Part shown: positions 24,653 through 32,676 of the stretch, one piece after another
Layout: each line of letters begins with the position of its first letter
Position numbering within the stretch: the first letter of the stretch is position 1
Origin: Nanobdellati archaeon
GTDB taxonomy: Archaea > Nanobdellota > Nanobdellia > Woesearchaeales > GCA-2686295
Direction of reading: 5' to 3'
Length of the DNA: 42,418 nt
Assembly: GCA_014384375.1 (NCBI GenBank)
Contig: JACNFY010000033.1
Location: forward strand, 1 to 42,418
Notes under the pieces: model-generated
What the model was told of the DNA's origin: nothing
What the model saw: the letters and a program-made list of their open reading frames with translations, nothing else
Database searches by the model: none
Translations under genes and position numbers: made by a program

Positions 24653-26557
24653 ATGGCTGAGTTAAAAAGAACACTAAGTTTTCCAGTTATTCTGCTTATA
24701 ACTATTAACTCAATTATGGGTACTGGTATTTTCTTTCTTCCTGCGATTGGAGCAAAGATTGCAGGACCAATGTCAATAATATCTTGGCTTGTACTTTCAA
24801 TTATAGCCATCTACATCGCCATGTGCTTTGGTGAGCTAGCAAGCATGTTTCCAAAATCAGGGGGTATTTATGAGTTCTGCAAGCAGGCTTATGGAAGCTT
24901 TACTTCCTTCATCGTAGGATGGATGACTCTCATAGCAGGTAATATCACTATAGCCATGCTTGTTGTTGGGGCTATCAGGTATCTAAACCCGGCTATGCCA
25001 GAAATTTTGAAGATTACTATAAGTCTCTTTTTCATACTGTTGTTCAATTTCATGGCCTATAATGGAATGAAGACAAGCGCAGTTATGCTGGTAGCTTTCG
25101 CTATTATCACACTCATGTCTATCTTTAGTCTTATTTTCCCAGGCGTTCTATCAATGAATTTCAATAACATGATTCCTTTCTTCACTCATTCCTGGCCTGC
25201 AGTCTTCATAGCAATATTCTTCATCGCAGAGACTTTCTTTGGTTGGGAAACAGCTACTTTCCTATCTGAGGAGACTAAGAATCCTACAAAAGTCATCCCA
25301 AAGGCACTTGTAACAGGAACAATAATCATCGCAATCATCTGTGTATTGTTTGTCATTACTTCTTTAGGCGCTATTAATTGGGAGATCTTCTCGGTTTCAA
25401 AAGCTCCTCTAACAGACCTTTCAGTATTCCATTATGGTGAGGCTGGAAAAAGTGTTTTCACAATCCTTGTCTATCTCTCAATCATCGGAAGCGTTGCTGG
25501 CTGGATTGTCTCATCTCCAAGACTAATCCTTGCATTGGCAAAGGATAAATTGTTTCTTTCACAGTGTGCTAAAATCCATCCAAGACACCATACTCCTCAT
25601 GTAGCCATAATATTCCAAACAATCCTGACAAGTATAATAGTTGTTATTGGGGCAGGCTCCTACGAGACTCTCTTAGAGTTGCTGTTGCCTCTAGTCCTTA
25701 TTATTTACTCCTTAACATTACTAAGTCTTGTCATTTTAAGATTTAAGATGCCTGAAGTCGAAAGACCTTACAAGGTTGCCTTTGGAAAAACGGGGCCTCT
25801 AATCATAATATTCATAATGCTTGGGTTGGTTGCTTTTTGGGTTACTAATGTTCATGGCGCAGTACAAGTGCTCAAGATAGGCGCATCATTCATCATATTC
25901 GGAATACCAATATACTTCCTATTATTGTTCTACTATGACCCCGATGCTATTATAAAGATAAACAATTACTTTGCTTTCTTCAACCTGTTCCTTGAGAATC
26001 TTCTGCTTCCAAAATCTGTTAGAAAGGATATTTTATCGCTATTCAAAGATATCAAAGGCAAGCACGTCTTGGATTATGGCTCAGGTGTTGGCACGCTTAC
26101 ACTTCACCTCGCAGAGGCTGTAGGTCCTAATGGAAAAGTCTACGCTACTGATTTGAGCAAGAGAAACATCAAGATACTTGAGAAAAGACTTAAAAAGAGA
26201 AAGTACGAGCATGTTGAAGTCATACATGATGAGCATCACGTTAGCAGAGTCCATCCAAATATCAAGTATGTTGACATGGTTTTCTCTGTCGGGATGATGG
26301 GTTACATGCAGAACATCAAGAAGATCCTATCAGATATAAAGGATGTCTTGCCTGAGAACGGAAGGGTTTTCTTTGCTGAATATGTAGATTTCTTCTGGGT
26401 ATTACCAAATGTTGAGTGGTTGTCTTCGAACGAGAAGATAGAGGAGCTATTCAGGGAAGCAGGATTCTCTGTCAGAGTTATAAAGAAGAAAGCTTTGTTC
26501 TGGAATTATGTTTTTGTATATGGTATAAAATCAGAGAAAGATGTTCCATTCATCTAA
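24653..26557 (+). CDS. Amino-acid permease (APC superfamily) fused to a SAM-dependent methyltransferase
   Basis: The 634-residue protein has two parts in one uninterrupted frame. Residues 1 to about 430 are an APC-type transporter: SIMGTGIFFLPAIGA in TM1, FGELASMFPKSGGIYEF in the TM2-3 region, ETATFLSEETKNP and about 12 hydrophobic helices. Residues about 445-634 are a class I methyltransferase with motif I VLDYGSGVGTLTLHLAEA (from residue 472), the acidic YATDLSK strand and a C-terminal EEL(F)REAGFSV segment. With 12 helices the methyltransferase would face the cytosol. The transported substrate and the methyl acceptor are unknown. The 3' end overlaps the zinc-protein gene by 4 bp. Confidence 0.9.
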   Translation: MAELKRTLSFPVILLITINSIMGTGIFFLPAIGAKIAGPMSIISWLVLSIIAIYIAMCFGELASMFPKSGGIYEFCKQAYGSFTSFIVGWMTLIAGNITIAMLVVGAIRYLNPAMPEILKITISLFFILLFNFMAYNGMKTSAVMLVAFAIITLMSIFSLIFPGVLSMNFNNMIPFFTHSWPAVFIAIFFIAETFFGWETATFLSEETKNPTKVIPKALVTGTIIIAIICVLFVITSLGAINWEIFSVSKAPLTDLSVFHYGEAGKSVFTILVYLSIIGSVAGWIVSSPRLILALAKDKLFLSQCAKIHPRHHTPHVAIIFQTILTSIIVVIGAGSYETLLELLLPLVLIIYSLTLLSLVILRFKMPEVERPYKVAFGKTGPLIIIFIMLGLVAFWVTNVHGAVQVLKIGASFIIFGIPIYFLLLFYYDPDAIIKINNYFAFFNLFLENLLLPKSVRKDILSLFKDIKGKHVLDYGSGVGTLTLHLAEAVGPNGKVYATDLSKRNIKILEKRLKKRKYEHVEVIHDEHHVSRVHPNIKYVDMVFSVGMMGYMQNIKKILSDIKDVLPENGRVFFAEYVDFFWVLPNVEWLSSNEKIEELFREAGFSVRVIKKKALFWNYVFVYGIKSEKDVPFI

Positions 26558-26724
26558 AGCTTGTCTAAATATCCTAGAAGTTTAAAGTAATCCTTAGCGC
26601 AATCTTTACAGTAAGTATTCTCAGGTAGTCCTCTCATGCAGAACACAGCTGGTCCCTTGCAAACTACACATGTTTTCTGCTTTAGCTTCTTCTCTTCCTT
26701 TTTTACTTCTCTCTTGATGGACAT
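26554..26724 (-). CDS. Small zinc-ribbon protein (56 aa)
   Basis: This short gene encodes a Lys-rich helical N-terminus (MSIKREVKKEEKKLKQK) followed by CVVC (Cys19 and Cys22), a Cys at 29 and CKDC (Cys39 and Cys42), then DYFKLLGYLDKL. The two CxxC pairs can bind one zinc. It is not a recognised family; many archaeal proteins of this size bind RNA or ribosomes. It overlaps the permease gene by 4 bp tail to tail. A perfect hairpin ends only 8 nt before the ATG, the last of four in the upstream region, so its expression may depend on those structures. Confidence 0.7.
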   Translation of the reverse strand: MSIKREVKKEEKKLKQKTCVVCKGPAVFCMRGLPENTYCKDCAKDYFKLLGYLDKL

Positions 26725-26732
26725 GAATATTA

Positions 26733-26836
26733 CAAAAATCCATCGGATTTTTGAACAACAAAACCCTTAAGGTTTTGTGTCTCAAAAACTAATAGTTTTT
26801 GCGATTTCAAAAAGTATTAATTCTCAATACTTTTTG
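26733..26836. repeat. Array of four perfect hairpins with CAAAA...TTTTG arms
   Basis: Four inverted repeats lie at nearly constant spacing (starts 26733, 26758, 26783, 26808). The arms are: CAAAAATCC/GGATTTTTG (26733-26741 and 26745-26753), ACAAAACC/GGTTTTGT (26758-26765 and 26771-26778), CAAAAACT/AGTTTTTG (26783-26790 and 26794-26801), CAAAAAGTATT/AATACTTTTTG (26808-26818 and 26826-26836). The outer pairs are constant; the inner pairs differ but always match. The block lies between the 3' end of sppA and the 5' end of the zinc-protein gene, both on the minus strand. Tandem terminators or an attenuator are the leading explanations. Confidence 0.85.
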
Positions 26837-26847
26837 TAAATGAGAGG

Positions 26848-27765
26848 TTAAGTGGTTATTATAGAGCCCCTATCCTTTAAAAAAGTTGCGATTCCTCGCC
26901 CTAAATGGAAGCTTTGCTCACTCATTAGGCTACTTAGGATTTCGAAAAAAGATTTCTTCTCCTCATAACTCTTTATAGTGACTGTAGTGTTTAGTTTTTC
27001 CTCTAAGTATTTTATAACATCTCTCTTTGTCCCAATTTCATCAATCAATCCTAAGTCTAAAGCTTCTAGGCCTATGTAGAATATGCCTGAGCCTATCTCC
27101 TTCTCGACATCCTCTTCCAAGTTTCTAAGATTTACTATTTCTTGTAAAAAGTATTCATGTATCAAGTCTATCTTAGCTTGGAGTAACTGTTTCTCTTCAT
27201 CAGTCATCTCTTTTAAAGGGCTTGTGATATCCTTGTACTCCCCTGCTACCAGCCTATTATAACTCACGTTATGATCTTCCAAGAATTTAGAGAACTCAAG
27301 AGTAGATGATAACACACCTACACCGCCAACTATCGACATCTTACTTGCAAAGATTTGGTCTGTTGCAGCTGCCACCCAGTAAGCTCCTGACGCTCCAGCC
27401 TCTCTTATCCACGCAACTGTTGTTTTGTTGAGCTCTTCAATCGCTTTAACTATCTCCTCACTGGACACTGCTCCTCCACCAGGACTGTTTATCTCGAAAA
27501 GAACAGCTTTTATTGAGTCATCCTCAGCTGCCTTTTCTATCTTACCAACTGTCCTTGCTGAGGAAGTAGTTGCCAAAGAGAAGAAATCCACACCATCAGA
27601 GGTTATCATACCCTTCACAGGTATAAGTACTACATTTCCATAACTAGTCTCCTCTGAGAAAGAAGATATAATCGTTGATATAAACCAGCTAATCAAGAAC
27701 AGAACAACTAGTATTATAACAGTAATTTTTATCTTGTTGTTTGATTTTGCTTTTTGCTTCACCAT
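26848..27765 (-). CDS. sppA: Signal peptide peptidase SppA (family S49)
   Basis: The 305-residue protein has one N-terminal transmembrane helix (about 13-35) and a ClpP-like S49 protease domain. FEINSPGGGAV marks the oxyanion region, GASGAYW holds the Ser nucleophile (Ser126) and AGEYKDIT holds the general-base Lys178. The 52-residue Ser-Lys spacing agrees with the short SppA form. It cleaves remnant signal peptides or other membrane peptides outside the cytoplasm. An RDD membrane-protein gene lies 1 bp upstream on the same strand, so the two form an operon. Confidence 0.95.
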   Translation of the reverse strand: MVKQKAKSNNKIKITVIILVVLFLISWFISTIISSFSEETSYGNVVLIPVKGMITSDGVDFFSLATTSSARTVGKIEKAAEDDSIKAVLFEINSPGGGAVSSEEIVKAIEELNKTTVAWIREAGASGAYWVAAATDQIFASKMSIVGGVGVLSSTLEFSKFLEDHNVSYNRLVAGEYKDITSPLKEMTDEEKQLLQAKIDLIHEYFLQEIVNLRNLEEDVEKEIGSGIFYIGLEALDLGLIDEIGTKRDVIKYLEEKLNTTVTIKSYEEKKSFFEILSSLMSEQSFHLGRGIATFLKDRGSIITT

Positions 27766-27766
27766 C

Positions 27767-28243
27767 TTAATAAACTATCTCCTCCACTGTTTTAGTCTTT
27801 GTTATCTCCTCTAAAAATCTCCTCCCTCTAATCAGCAGGTGTACTGGTTCAACTATCCAAAGTATGTAGAATGGGAAGAATGGAAGTATAAATAGGTTTC
27901 TAAGCAGAGCTTTAAAGAATGTCAGTTCTCCTTCTACTCTTATCTTTAGTATCATCATACCAGGTGTCTGCATTATCTTTAATTGAAAGAATGTGAAGTA
28001 GGCAAGAGAGAGTATCCCTATGAAAAACAGCGCAGAGTAGACACCTGTTGTTATTGATGCCTGCATCTGATTAATGGTTTCCATTATTGAAAAACTAGGA
28101 TCTATTACTTTGTAGAATACCTTTTGGAACGGAGATACTATAACAATGTTGACAATCAACAAGTCAAGAATAAAGGCTACTAATCTTTTAAGGATGGATG
28201 CATCTCTCTTCAGGGTTCTTGCCTTAGGAAGATTTAAGTCCAT
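27767..28243 (-). CDS. RDD-family membrane protein
   Basis: The 158-residue protein has three or four hydrophobic segments and the RDD signature: RLVAFILDLLIV (Arg and Asp in TM1), QTPGMMILKIRV after TM2, and FFKALLRNLFILP. RDD proteins are small membrane proteins, some implicated in ion exchange; their function is generally unknown. The 1-bp gap to sppA implies co-translation and perhaps a shared envelope role. Confidence 0.88.
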   Translation of the reverse strand: MDLNLPKARTLKRDASILKRLVAFILDLLIVNIVIVSPFQKVFYKVIDPSFSIMETINQMQASITTGVYSALFFIGILSLAYFTFFQLKIMQTPGMMILKIRVEGELTFFKALLRNLFILPFFPFYILWIVEPVHLLIRGRRFLEEITKTKTVEEIVY

Positions 28244-28315
28244 ACTTGGCTCGAATTAATACCTGTTTAATAATTTTTCGTAAGATATTTAAAAGGCCTC
28301 TTCTTCTTCTCGACC

Positions 28316-28666
28316 ATGGTCAGGAAATTTCAGAACAAGGTCAAAACTGAAGAGCAAATACAGGAAGAAATCCGCAGGGTAAAGCTCCCCCGTGGTAACC
28401 AATCTATCGGCATCCTTGAGAGGAGACTCGGTGGTAGCAGGTGTTCTATTCGCTGCCTTGATGGAAAGACTCGCATATGCAGGATTCCAGGTCGTTTGAA
28501 GAGGAGACTCTGGGTCAGGGAAGGAAACATTGTTCTTGTCGAGCCTTGGGAGTTTGGTGGCGATGAAAAGGGTGACATAATCTTTAAATACAAACCAACA
28601 CAGGTTCAGTGGCTTAAGAACAAAGGATATCTTGACAAGCTGGACGAATTTGATGAGTTCAGTTAA
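28316..28666 (+). CDS. eif1a: Translation initiation factor aIF1A
   Basis: The 116-residue protein has the S1-like OB fold of IF1/eIF1[55 protein letters not shown] and the C-terminal helical [10 protein letters not shown]. It binds the 30S A site and promotes start-codon selection. The gene stands alone, with a probable TATA-like ATATTTAAA about 25-30 nt upstream of ATG 28316, and ends 1 bp from the convergent lspA. Confidence 0.95.
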   Translation: MVRKFQNKVKTEEQIQEEIRRVKLPRGNQSIGILERRLGGSRCSIRCLDGKTRICRIPGRLKRRLWVREGNIVLVEPWEFGGDEKGDIIFKYKPTQVQWLKNKGYLDKLDEFDEFS

Positions 28667-28667
28667 G

Positions 28668-29084
28668 CTATTTCTCCTTCCAAAGAAAAAATACCAGTCC
28701 TATAACACCTATTGTTATGAATGCATCTGCAAAGTTGAAAACAGGCCATATCTTGAAATCTATGAAGTCCACGACAAAGCCTCTGAACACTCTGTCTATT
28801 AAATTACCTATGATGCCTGAGAATAGCATTACAAAAAAGATAAATGCTTTGTCAGGTATCTTGTCATATACCCGCATCAAAACTCCTATAGCTATCAATG
28901 ATATCCAGATAAATGCAGTGTTCGAATCCTTGAATAAACCCCATAAAGCCCCTGTGTTCTTCACAAGTGTTATTGCAAAGATTTTGAGGTCTATCGAAGG
29001 GTTTGTAACAGAGACTATTATTTTTACTAGCTGGTCAACTATGACTAAGGCCAAGAATATTAGAAAATTTTTTCTCCTCACCAT
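28668..29084 (-). CDS. lspA: Lipoprotein signal peptidase (signal peptidase II)
   Basis: The 138-residue protein has four transmembrane helices and all LspA motifs: VDQLVK in TM1, VKNTGALWGLF, GNLIDRVFRGFVVDFIDF with catalytic Asp97, and WPVFNFADAFI with Asp120. It cleaves lipoprotein signal peptides ahead of the lipidated Cys. LspA is a bacterial hallmark and is rare in archaea, so transfer or a DPANN-specific envelope pathway is likely. It overlaps the upstream coiled-coil gene by 7 bp. No Lgt homologue is in the window. Confidence 0.92.
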   Translation of the reverse strand: MVRRKNFLIFLALVIVDQLVKIIVSVTNPSIDLKIFAITLVKNTGALWGLFKDSNTAFIWISLIAIGVLMRVYDKIPDKAFIFFVMLFSGIIGNLIDRVFRGFVVDFIDFKIWPVFNFADAFITIGVIGLVFFLWKEK

Positions 29085-29443
29085 ACTGGCTTCTTCTTGT
29101 CTTTTTCAGATGATTTCTCTGCAAGCTTCTCTATCTTTTGGATTCTTTGGTTCATAGCATCCAGTTCTGCCTTGATAGTGTCAAGCTTTGAGGATATTAG
29201 CTCAAAGTCCTTGTTTGGTGAAAGATAACTCTCCTGTTTAGGTACTTCTTCAAAGTCTGATTTTTTCTGGAGACTCAAAGGTTGATCAACAGTTGATTCT
29301 CCTGTTCTTTCAAGTAGTTCATCCTTACCAGGCTCGAGTCCTAACCGGTCAGCCATATCTGTGCTTGAATCAATATTCAAATCGTCTTCCAAGCCAAGCT
29401 CCTCGTCTTTCTTCCAGAATTTAAGCTTTCTGAAAAAACCCAT
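29078..29443 (-). CDS. Acidic coiled-coil protein of unknown function
   Basis: No family is recognised. The 121-residue protein has a basic, aromatic N-terminus (MGFFRKLKFWKKD) that could touch the membrane, an acidic disordered middle (about 14-75) and a C-terminal coiled coil (DFELISSKLDTIKAELDAM, about 78-115) with Lys-rich end. It starts immediately after the upstream gene and overlaps lspA by 7 bp. The tight operon suggests an envelope-associated role, which is inference only. Confidence 0.8.
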   Translation of the reverse strand: MGFFRKLKFWKKDEELGLEDDLNIDSSTDMADRLGLEPGKDELLERTGESTVDQPLSLQKKSDFEEVPKQESYLSPNKDFELISSKLDTIKAELDAMNQRIQKIEKLAEKSSEKDKKKPVW

Positions 29444-30304
29444 TTACTCCTCCAACTTCATATTTTCGAGGACAACCTGCATTAATGACTCAGGTACTCC
29501 TCCTAGAACTGAAAACATAATGCTCTTAGGATACACAGTGATGGTTTTTTCTCTGAAGTAACCCATAAGAGGCATTATGTCTCTGAAGTTTTCTCCTATC
29601 ACATTTCCTAACATCAAGGCAAACACTACCCCTCTTATGTTACCTTCCAGATTTTCATTTATGGCATCCTCAACATCCTGAACTAACATACCTTCCTTCT
29701 CAGAGATTAACTCTACAAGTGTGTTGAATGGATTATCAGACTCTAGTACACTAAGACCTTCACCTATACTGAATTCTAATTCTCCGAAGCTTAGAATTTC
29801 ATCCTCTCTACCCTCAAATATAGATGCGTCAAATATGAACAGCTTGTAATAAGAAGATGATATTGCATCTAAATCTCCTTCCTTATAATTATCTTTGAAA
29901 TTATTAAACTCGTTTTCAGATGGAAACTTGAACGGAATCTCTGATTCTTCCTGTTCTTCCCTAGTCTGCAGATGACCTTTTGCCTTTATATCTTCTGTGC
30001 TAACATTCACAATTCTTTGCTTGTATATATCTGCACCTGTCTTCTTAAAAACAGGCTTTAAAACAACAGCTGCCAAGACATCATCTTCTTTTTCTAACAA
30101 GAACAAACTGCTCCCTCTAGAAACACCTTCTTTAAAGTTCATAGCATCACTAGCAACTAGAGCGCCAAAGATGATTGCTCCAACAACAAGTACAAAAAAC
30201 ACTGCTGTAAATACTTTGAAAAAAACCTTTCCAAACCTAAAAGCTAGTACTATGCACAGAATAGCTATGACGATTGCAATTAATGATACAAAAGCAGGAT
30301 TCAT
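29444..30304 (-). CDS. Membrane protein of unknown function
   Basis: From ATG 30304 the protein has 286 residues. Two hydrophobic helices (about 4-22 and 28-50) are followed by a soluble domain of about 235 residues, rich in acidic residues and probably mixed alpha/beta. No domain is recognised. ATG 30304 (MNPAFVSLIAIV) was preferred to the GTG at 30313; GAGGTG lies just upstream. A TATA-like GTTTATATAC (plus-strand 30341-30350) is about 40 nt upstream. It is the first gene of an operon with the coiled-coil protein and lspA, with no gap. Confidence 0.8.
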   Translation of the reverse strand: MNPAFVSLIAIVIAILCIVLAFRFGKVFFKVFTAVFFVLVVGAIIFGALVASDAMNFKEGVSRGSSLFLLEKEDDVLAAVVLKPVFKKTGADIYKQRIVNVSTEDIKAKGHLQTREEQEESEIPFKFPSENEFNNFKDNYKEGDLDAISSSYYKLFIFDASIFEGREDEILSFGELEFSIGEGLSVLESDNPFNTLVELISEKEGMLVQDVEDAINENLEGNIRGVVFALMLGNVIGENFRDIMPLMGYFREKTITVYPKSIMFSVLGGVPESLMQVVLENMKLEE

Positions 30305-30393
30305 GAACAACACCTCTAAAAATGGTTAATAAAGTAAGGAGTATATAAACTTTTCTTTGTTATAATTTATTTAACTAGAAACAGATACAAATT

Positions 30394-30432
30394 TTTATAA
30401 AGGAGTTGTTTTTAAACAAAAAAACTGGAGGG
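30394..30432 (+). promoter_or_regulatory. Promoter and ribosome-binding site of the APS-kinase fusion gene
   Basis: TTTATAAA at 30394-30401 and GGAGGG at 30427-30432 precede a TTG start at 30438. The strong Shine-Dalgarno sequence supports that non-ATG start. Confidence 0.6.
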
Positions 30433-30437
30433 ATATT

Positions 30438-31352
30438 TTGAAAAGAGCTGTTTTTATAGGCAGGTTTGCTCCTTTTCATAAAGGACACTTGAGTTTGATG
30501 CAGAAGAAGATAGACGAAGGAGTGCCTTTATTAATCCTAATAAGAGACACTCATTATGATTCTTACTCTGCTGAAGTCAGAAAAAGAATGATTCAGGCTT
30601 GTATGAAAAAGCTTAAAGTTGATGCTAAAATAATGATCATAGATGATATTGAAAGCATTAATTATGGTAGAGGTGTTGGTTACGACGTCTGTGAAATTGA
30701 AGTGATTCCTGAACTAAAGAAAATTTCTGCTAGCGACATTAGAACTAAGATAGATGAAGGTGATGACTCTTGGAAAAAATTGTTGGCTCCTGGCGCAGAT
30801 AAGGTTTTAGAGGATTACTTATCTAAAAAAGGTATTGTGGTATGGTTTACAGGATTGCCAGTTGCAGGAAAAACCACTATTGCTGATGCTGTTAGTGATG
30901 TCTTAAGAAAAAAAGAGATAAGATGTGAAAGGCTAGACGGCGATATACTCAGAAAACATATTACTAAAGATTTGGGGTTTAGCAAAAAAGATAGAGAGAA
31001 AAACTTGGAAAGAGCAACCTTCATAGCGAAAATATTAGCTAGAAACGGAGTGGTTGTTTTATCATCTTTCATAACCCCATATGAATCAGTTAGACAAAAG
31101 ATAAGAAAAGAGTTAGAAAAAGAAGCCACTTTTATCGAAGTCTATGTGAAAGCCTCATTAGAGACTTGTAAAAAAAGAGATTACAAAGGATTGTATGAGA
31201 AGGCAGAAAAAGGATTGATAAAAAACTTTACCGGGATAAGCGATCCTTTTGAAAAGCCAGAAACCCCTGACTTGATACTTGATACTGAGAACAAGACAGT
31301 TGAAGAATGTAAAGAAGAGGTATTGAAATATATTGAGAGTTTAATAGATTAA
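30438..31352 (+). CDS. Nucleotidyltransferase fused to adenylylsulfate (APS) kinase
   Basis: The 304-residue protein has two parts. Residues 1 to about 130 are a compact HxGH nucleotidyltransferase (FIGRFAPFHKGHLSLM with His14 and His17, and KKISASDIR as the ISxxxxR motif), resembling NMN adenylyltransferase. Residues about 131-304 are an APS kinase: P-loop FTGLPVAGKTT (139-147), RLDGDILRK, LGFSKKDREKNLERA and FEKPETPDLILDT. The kinase turns APS into PAPS, the donor for sulfotransferases, two of which lie downstream. Whether the N-terminal domain makes APS or acts on another substrate is unclear. The start is TTG with GGAGGG upstream. Confidence 0.9.
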   Translation: MKRAVFIGRFAPFHKGHLSLMQKKIDEGVPLLILIRDTHYDSYSAEVRKRMIQACMKKLKVDAKIMIIDDIESINYGRGVGYDVCEIEVIPELKKISASDIRTKIDEGDDSWKKLLAPGADKVLEDYLSKKGIVVWFTGLPVAGKTTIADAVSDVLRKKEIRCERLDGDILRKHITKDLGFSKKDREKNLERATFIAKILARNGVVVLSSFITPYESVRQKIRKELEKEATFIEVYVKASLETCKKRDYKGLYEKAEKGLIKNFTGISDPFEKPETPDLILDTENKTVEECKEEVLKYIESLID

Positions 31353-31353
31353 A

Positions 31354-32067
31354 TTAATCATCTTTTCTCAGAATACTCCTTAGAGTAGCCTTAACAATAC
31401 CTACCTTTAGCATGTCCTTCAAAACATTTTCTGCTATGAATTCACATAAGTCATTTCTTTTCATTATTTTTTCAATTGCTTTTTTTATTTTTTGACTTAG
31501 AATAATTTTTTCTTCTGAATACATCAAAAGGGCATACAAGTCGCATCCGTCTTTTAATTCTTTATCCAGTTTTTCTCTTTCAAACAAGGAAAAGGATTTT
31601 AGTTTTAGCAAGGTCTTAATATCTACTAAAGGTATACTGCTGACAACTTTGAGTTTTGCTTTGCTTAATTCTTCTATAATCCAAGCGTCAAGTTTACTTT
31701 TTTTGTTAGAAAAAACATCCAAAAAGACGTAAATAAGGTTATATATCTGTTTTTTATTTGCTACATTTTTTTTAATAAATTTCTTTTCTTCTCTGTCGTA
31801 GATCAGCTCATATCTAAAATAGTAAGCGCTTTTCTCAAATCCTAATTTTTCTATTATTTTTCTAAATTTCAATGTATCTTTTGAATCAACGAATATATCT
31901 ATATCCCTGCTTCTCAAGTATTCTATACCAAAGGCCTTTTTGTAATTATCATTTACAAAAGAATATGTGGCCCAACCTCCTATGAGTCCTATTTTTATTT
32001 TTTTACATTCATCAACTATTTTTTTCAAGATTTCAAAAGATATTTCAGTTTCTAATATATCATACAT
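31354..32067 (-). CDS. AbiEii-like nucleotidyltransferase (toxin of type IV TA system 1)
   Basis: The 237-residue protein has the nucleotidyltransferase signature IGLIGGWATYSF (GG motif) and, downstream, RSRDIDIFVD with the DxD metal site. This is the fold of AbiEii toxins and related minimal nucleotidyltransferases. ATG 32067 was chosen over the TTG at 32073. It overlaps the upstream antitoxin gene by 8 bp, the usual antitoxin-first order. AbiEii-type toxins transfer nucleotides to target RNAs and block growth; the target here is unknown. It ends 1 bp from the convergent APS-kinase fusion gene. Confidence 0.78.
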   Translation of the reverse strand: MYDILETEISFEILKKIVDECKKIKIGLIGGWATYSFVNDNYKKAFGIEYLRSRDIDIFVDSKDTLKFRKIIEKLGFEKSAYYFRYELIYDREEKKFIKKNVANKKQIYNLIYVFLDVFSNKKSKLDAWIIEELSKAKLKVVSSIPLVDIKTLLKLKSFSLFEREKLDKELKDGCDLYALLMYSEEKIILSQKIKKAIEKIMKRNDLCEFIAENVLKDMLKVGIVKATLRSILRKDD

Positions 32068-32665
32068 TTTCAATCAGCTCTCTGGCAGCATCTTCTCCTC
32101 TGCCTTTGTAAGACATTAAGTCTGCATAGAGTTGGGATAAGGATACAACTTTTATACCATCAACTACTCGCATATTATAAAAATAGTTTCTGTCAACTAT
32201 TAACAGGAGAACATTTCCTCTTTGACTTGGAAGAATGTTGTTTTTTGGCAGAATTCTTTCCCATTCATCTTTTTCCTCTTCTAATATGTAAAAATGTGTT
32301 TCACTCGGTGCCACATAAGGCTTTATTATTTCTGTTGCTGAAAATAATGTAAATGCATACTCTAAATCATTTTTAATTGCGATATTTGCTATTTTTTTTA
32401 TTATGTATTGTGGTCTCTCTGCTGCTACAAATTCGATTCTTTCTAGTTCATTAATGGAAAAAGAATATGCAAAAAAGTCTAATAATCTTTTTTTATTTTT
32501 TATTTCAAATCTTTTTGATATGTAATCAGAGATTTTTAGTTGATTAACTATCTTGGAGGTTATACCTAACGAGGTATTTGCTTCTTTTGACAACTCTCTA
32601 ACAGACTTTACTTTCTTATTTAGCAACACCCTTATTATGTTCTGCATCGATTCACTTATCAACAT
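32060..32665 (-). CDS. AbiEi-like antitoxin/transcriptional regulator (type IV TA system 1)
   Basis: The 201-residue protein has an N-terminal winged helix (about 5-60, SVRELSKEANTSLGITSKIV) and a C-terminal domain with YVAPSETHFYI and VDGIKVVSLSQLYADLMSYKGRGEDAARELI. The latter matches the AbiEi_2-type antitoxin domain. Such antitoxins repress their own promoter and counteract the toxin without direct binding. Phased repeats upstream (32677-32728) are candidate operators. It overlaps the toxin gene. Confidence 0.82.
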   Translation of the reverse strand: MLISESMQNIIRVLLNKKVKSVRELSKEANTSLGITSKIVNQLKISDYISKRFEIKNKKRLLDFFAYSFSINELERIEFVAAERPQYIIKKIANIAIKNDLEYAFTLFSATEIIKPYVAPSETHFYILEEEKDEWERILPKNNILPSQRGNVLLLIVDRNYFYNMRVVDGIKVVSLSQLYADLMSYKGRGEDAARELIENV

Positions 32666-32676
32666 TTCAATCAGCC

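Noticed and set aside
26733-26836. CRISPR array or tandem repeat
   Set aside because: The units are palindromes of different inner sequence with no constant repeat and no spacers; the shared feature is pairing, not sequence. No cas genes are present.
30438-30830. Complete stand-alone NMN adenylyltransferase
   Set aside because: The segment is too short and continues in frame into the APS kinase, so it was called as part of a fusion.
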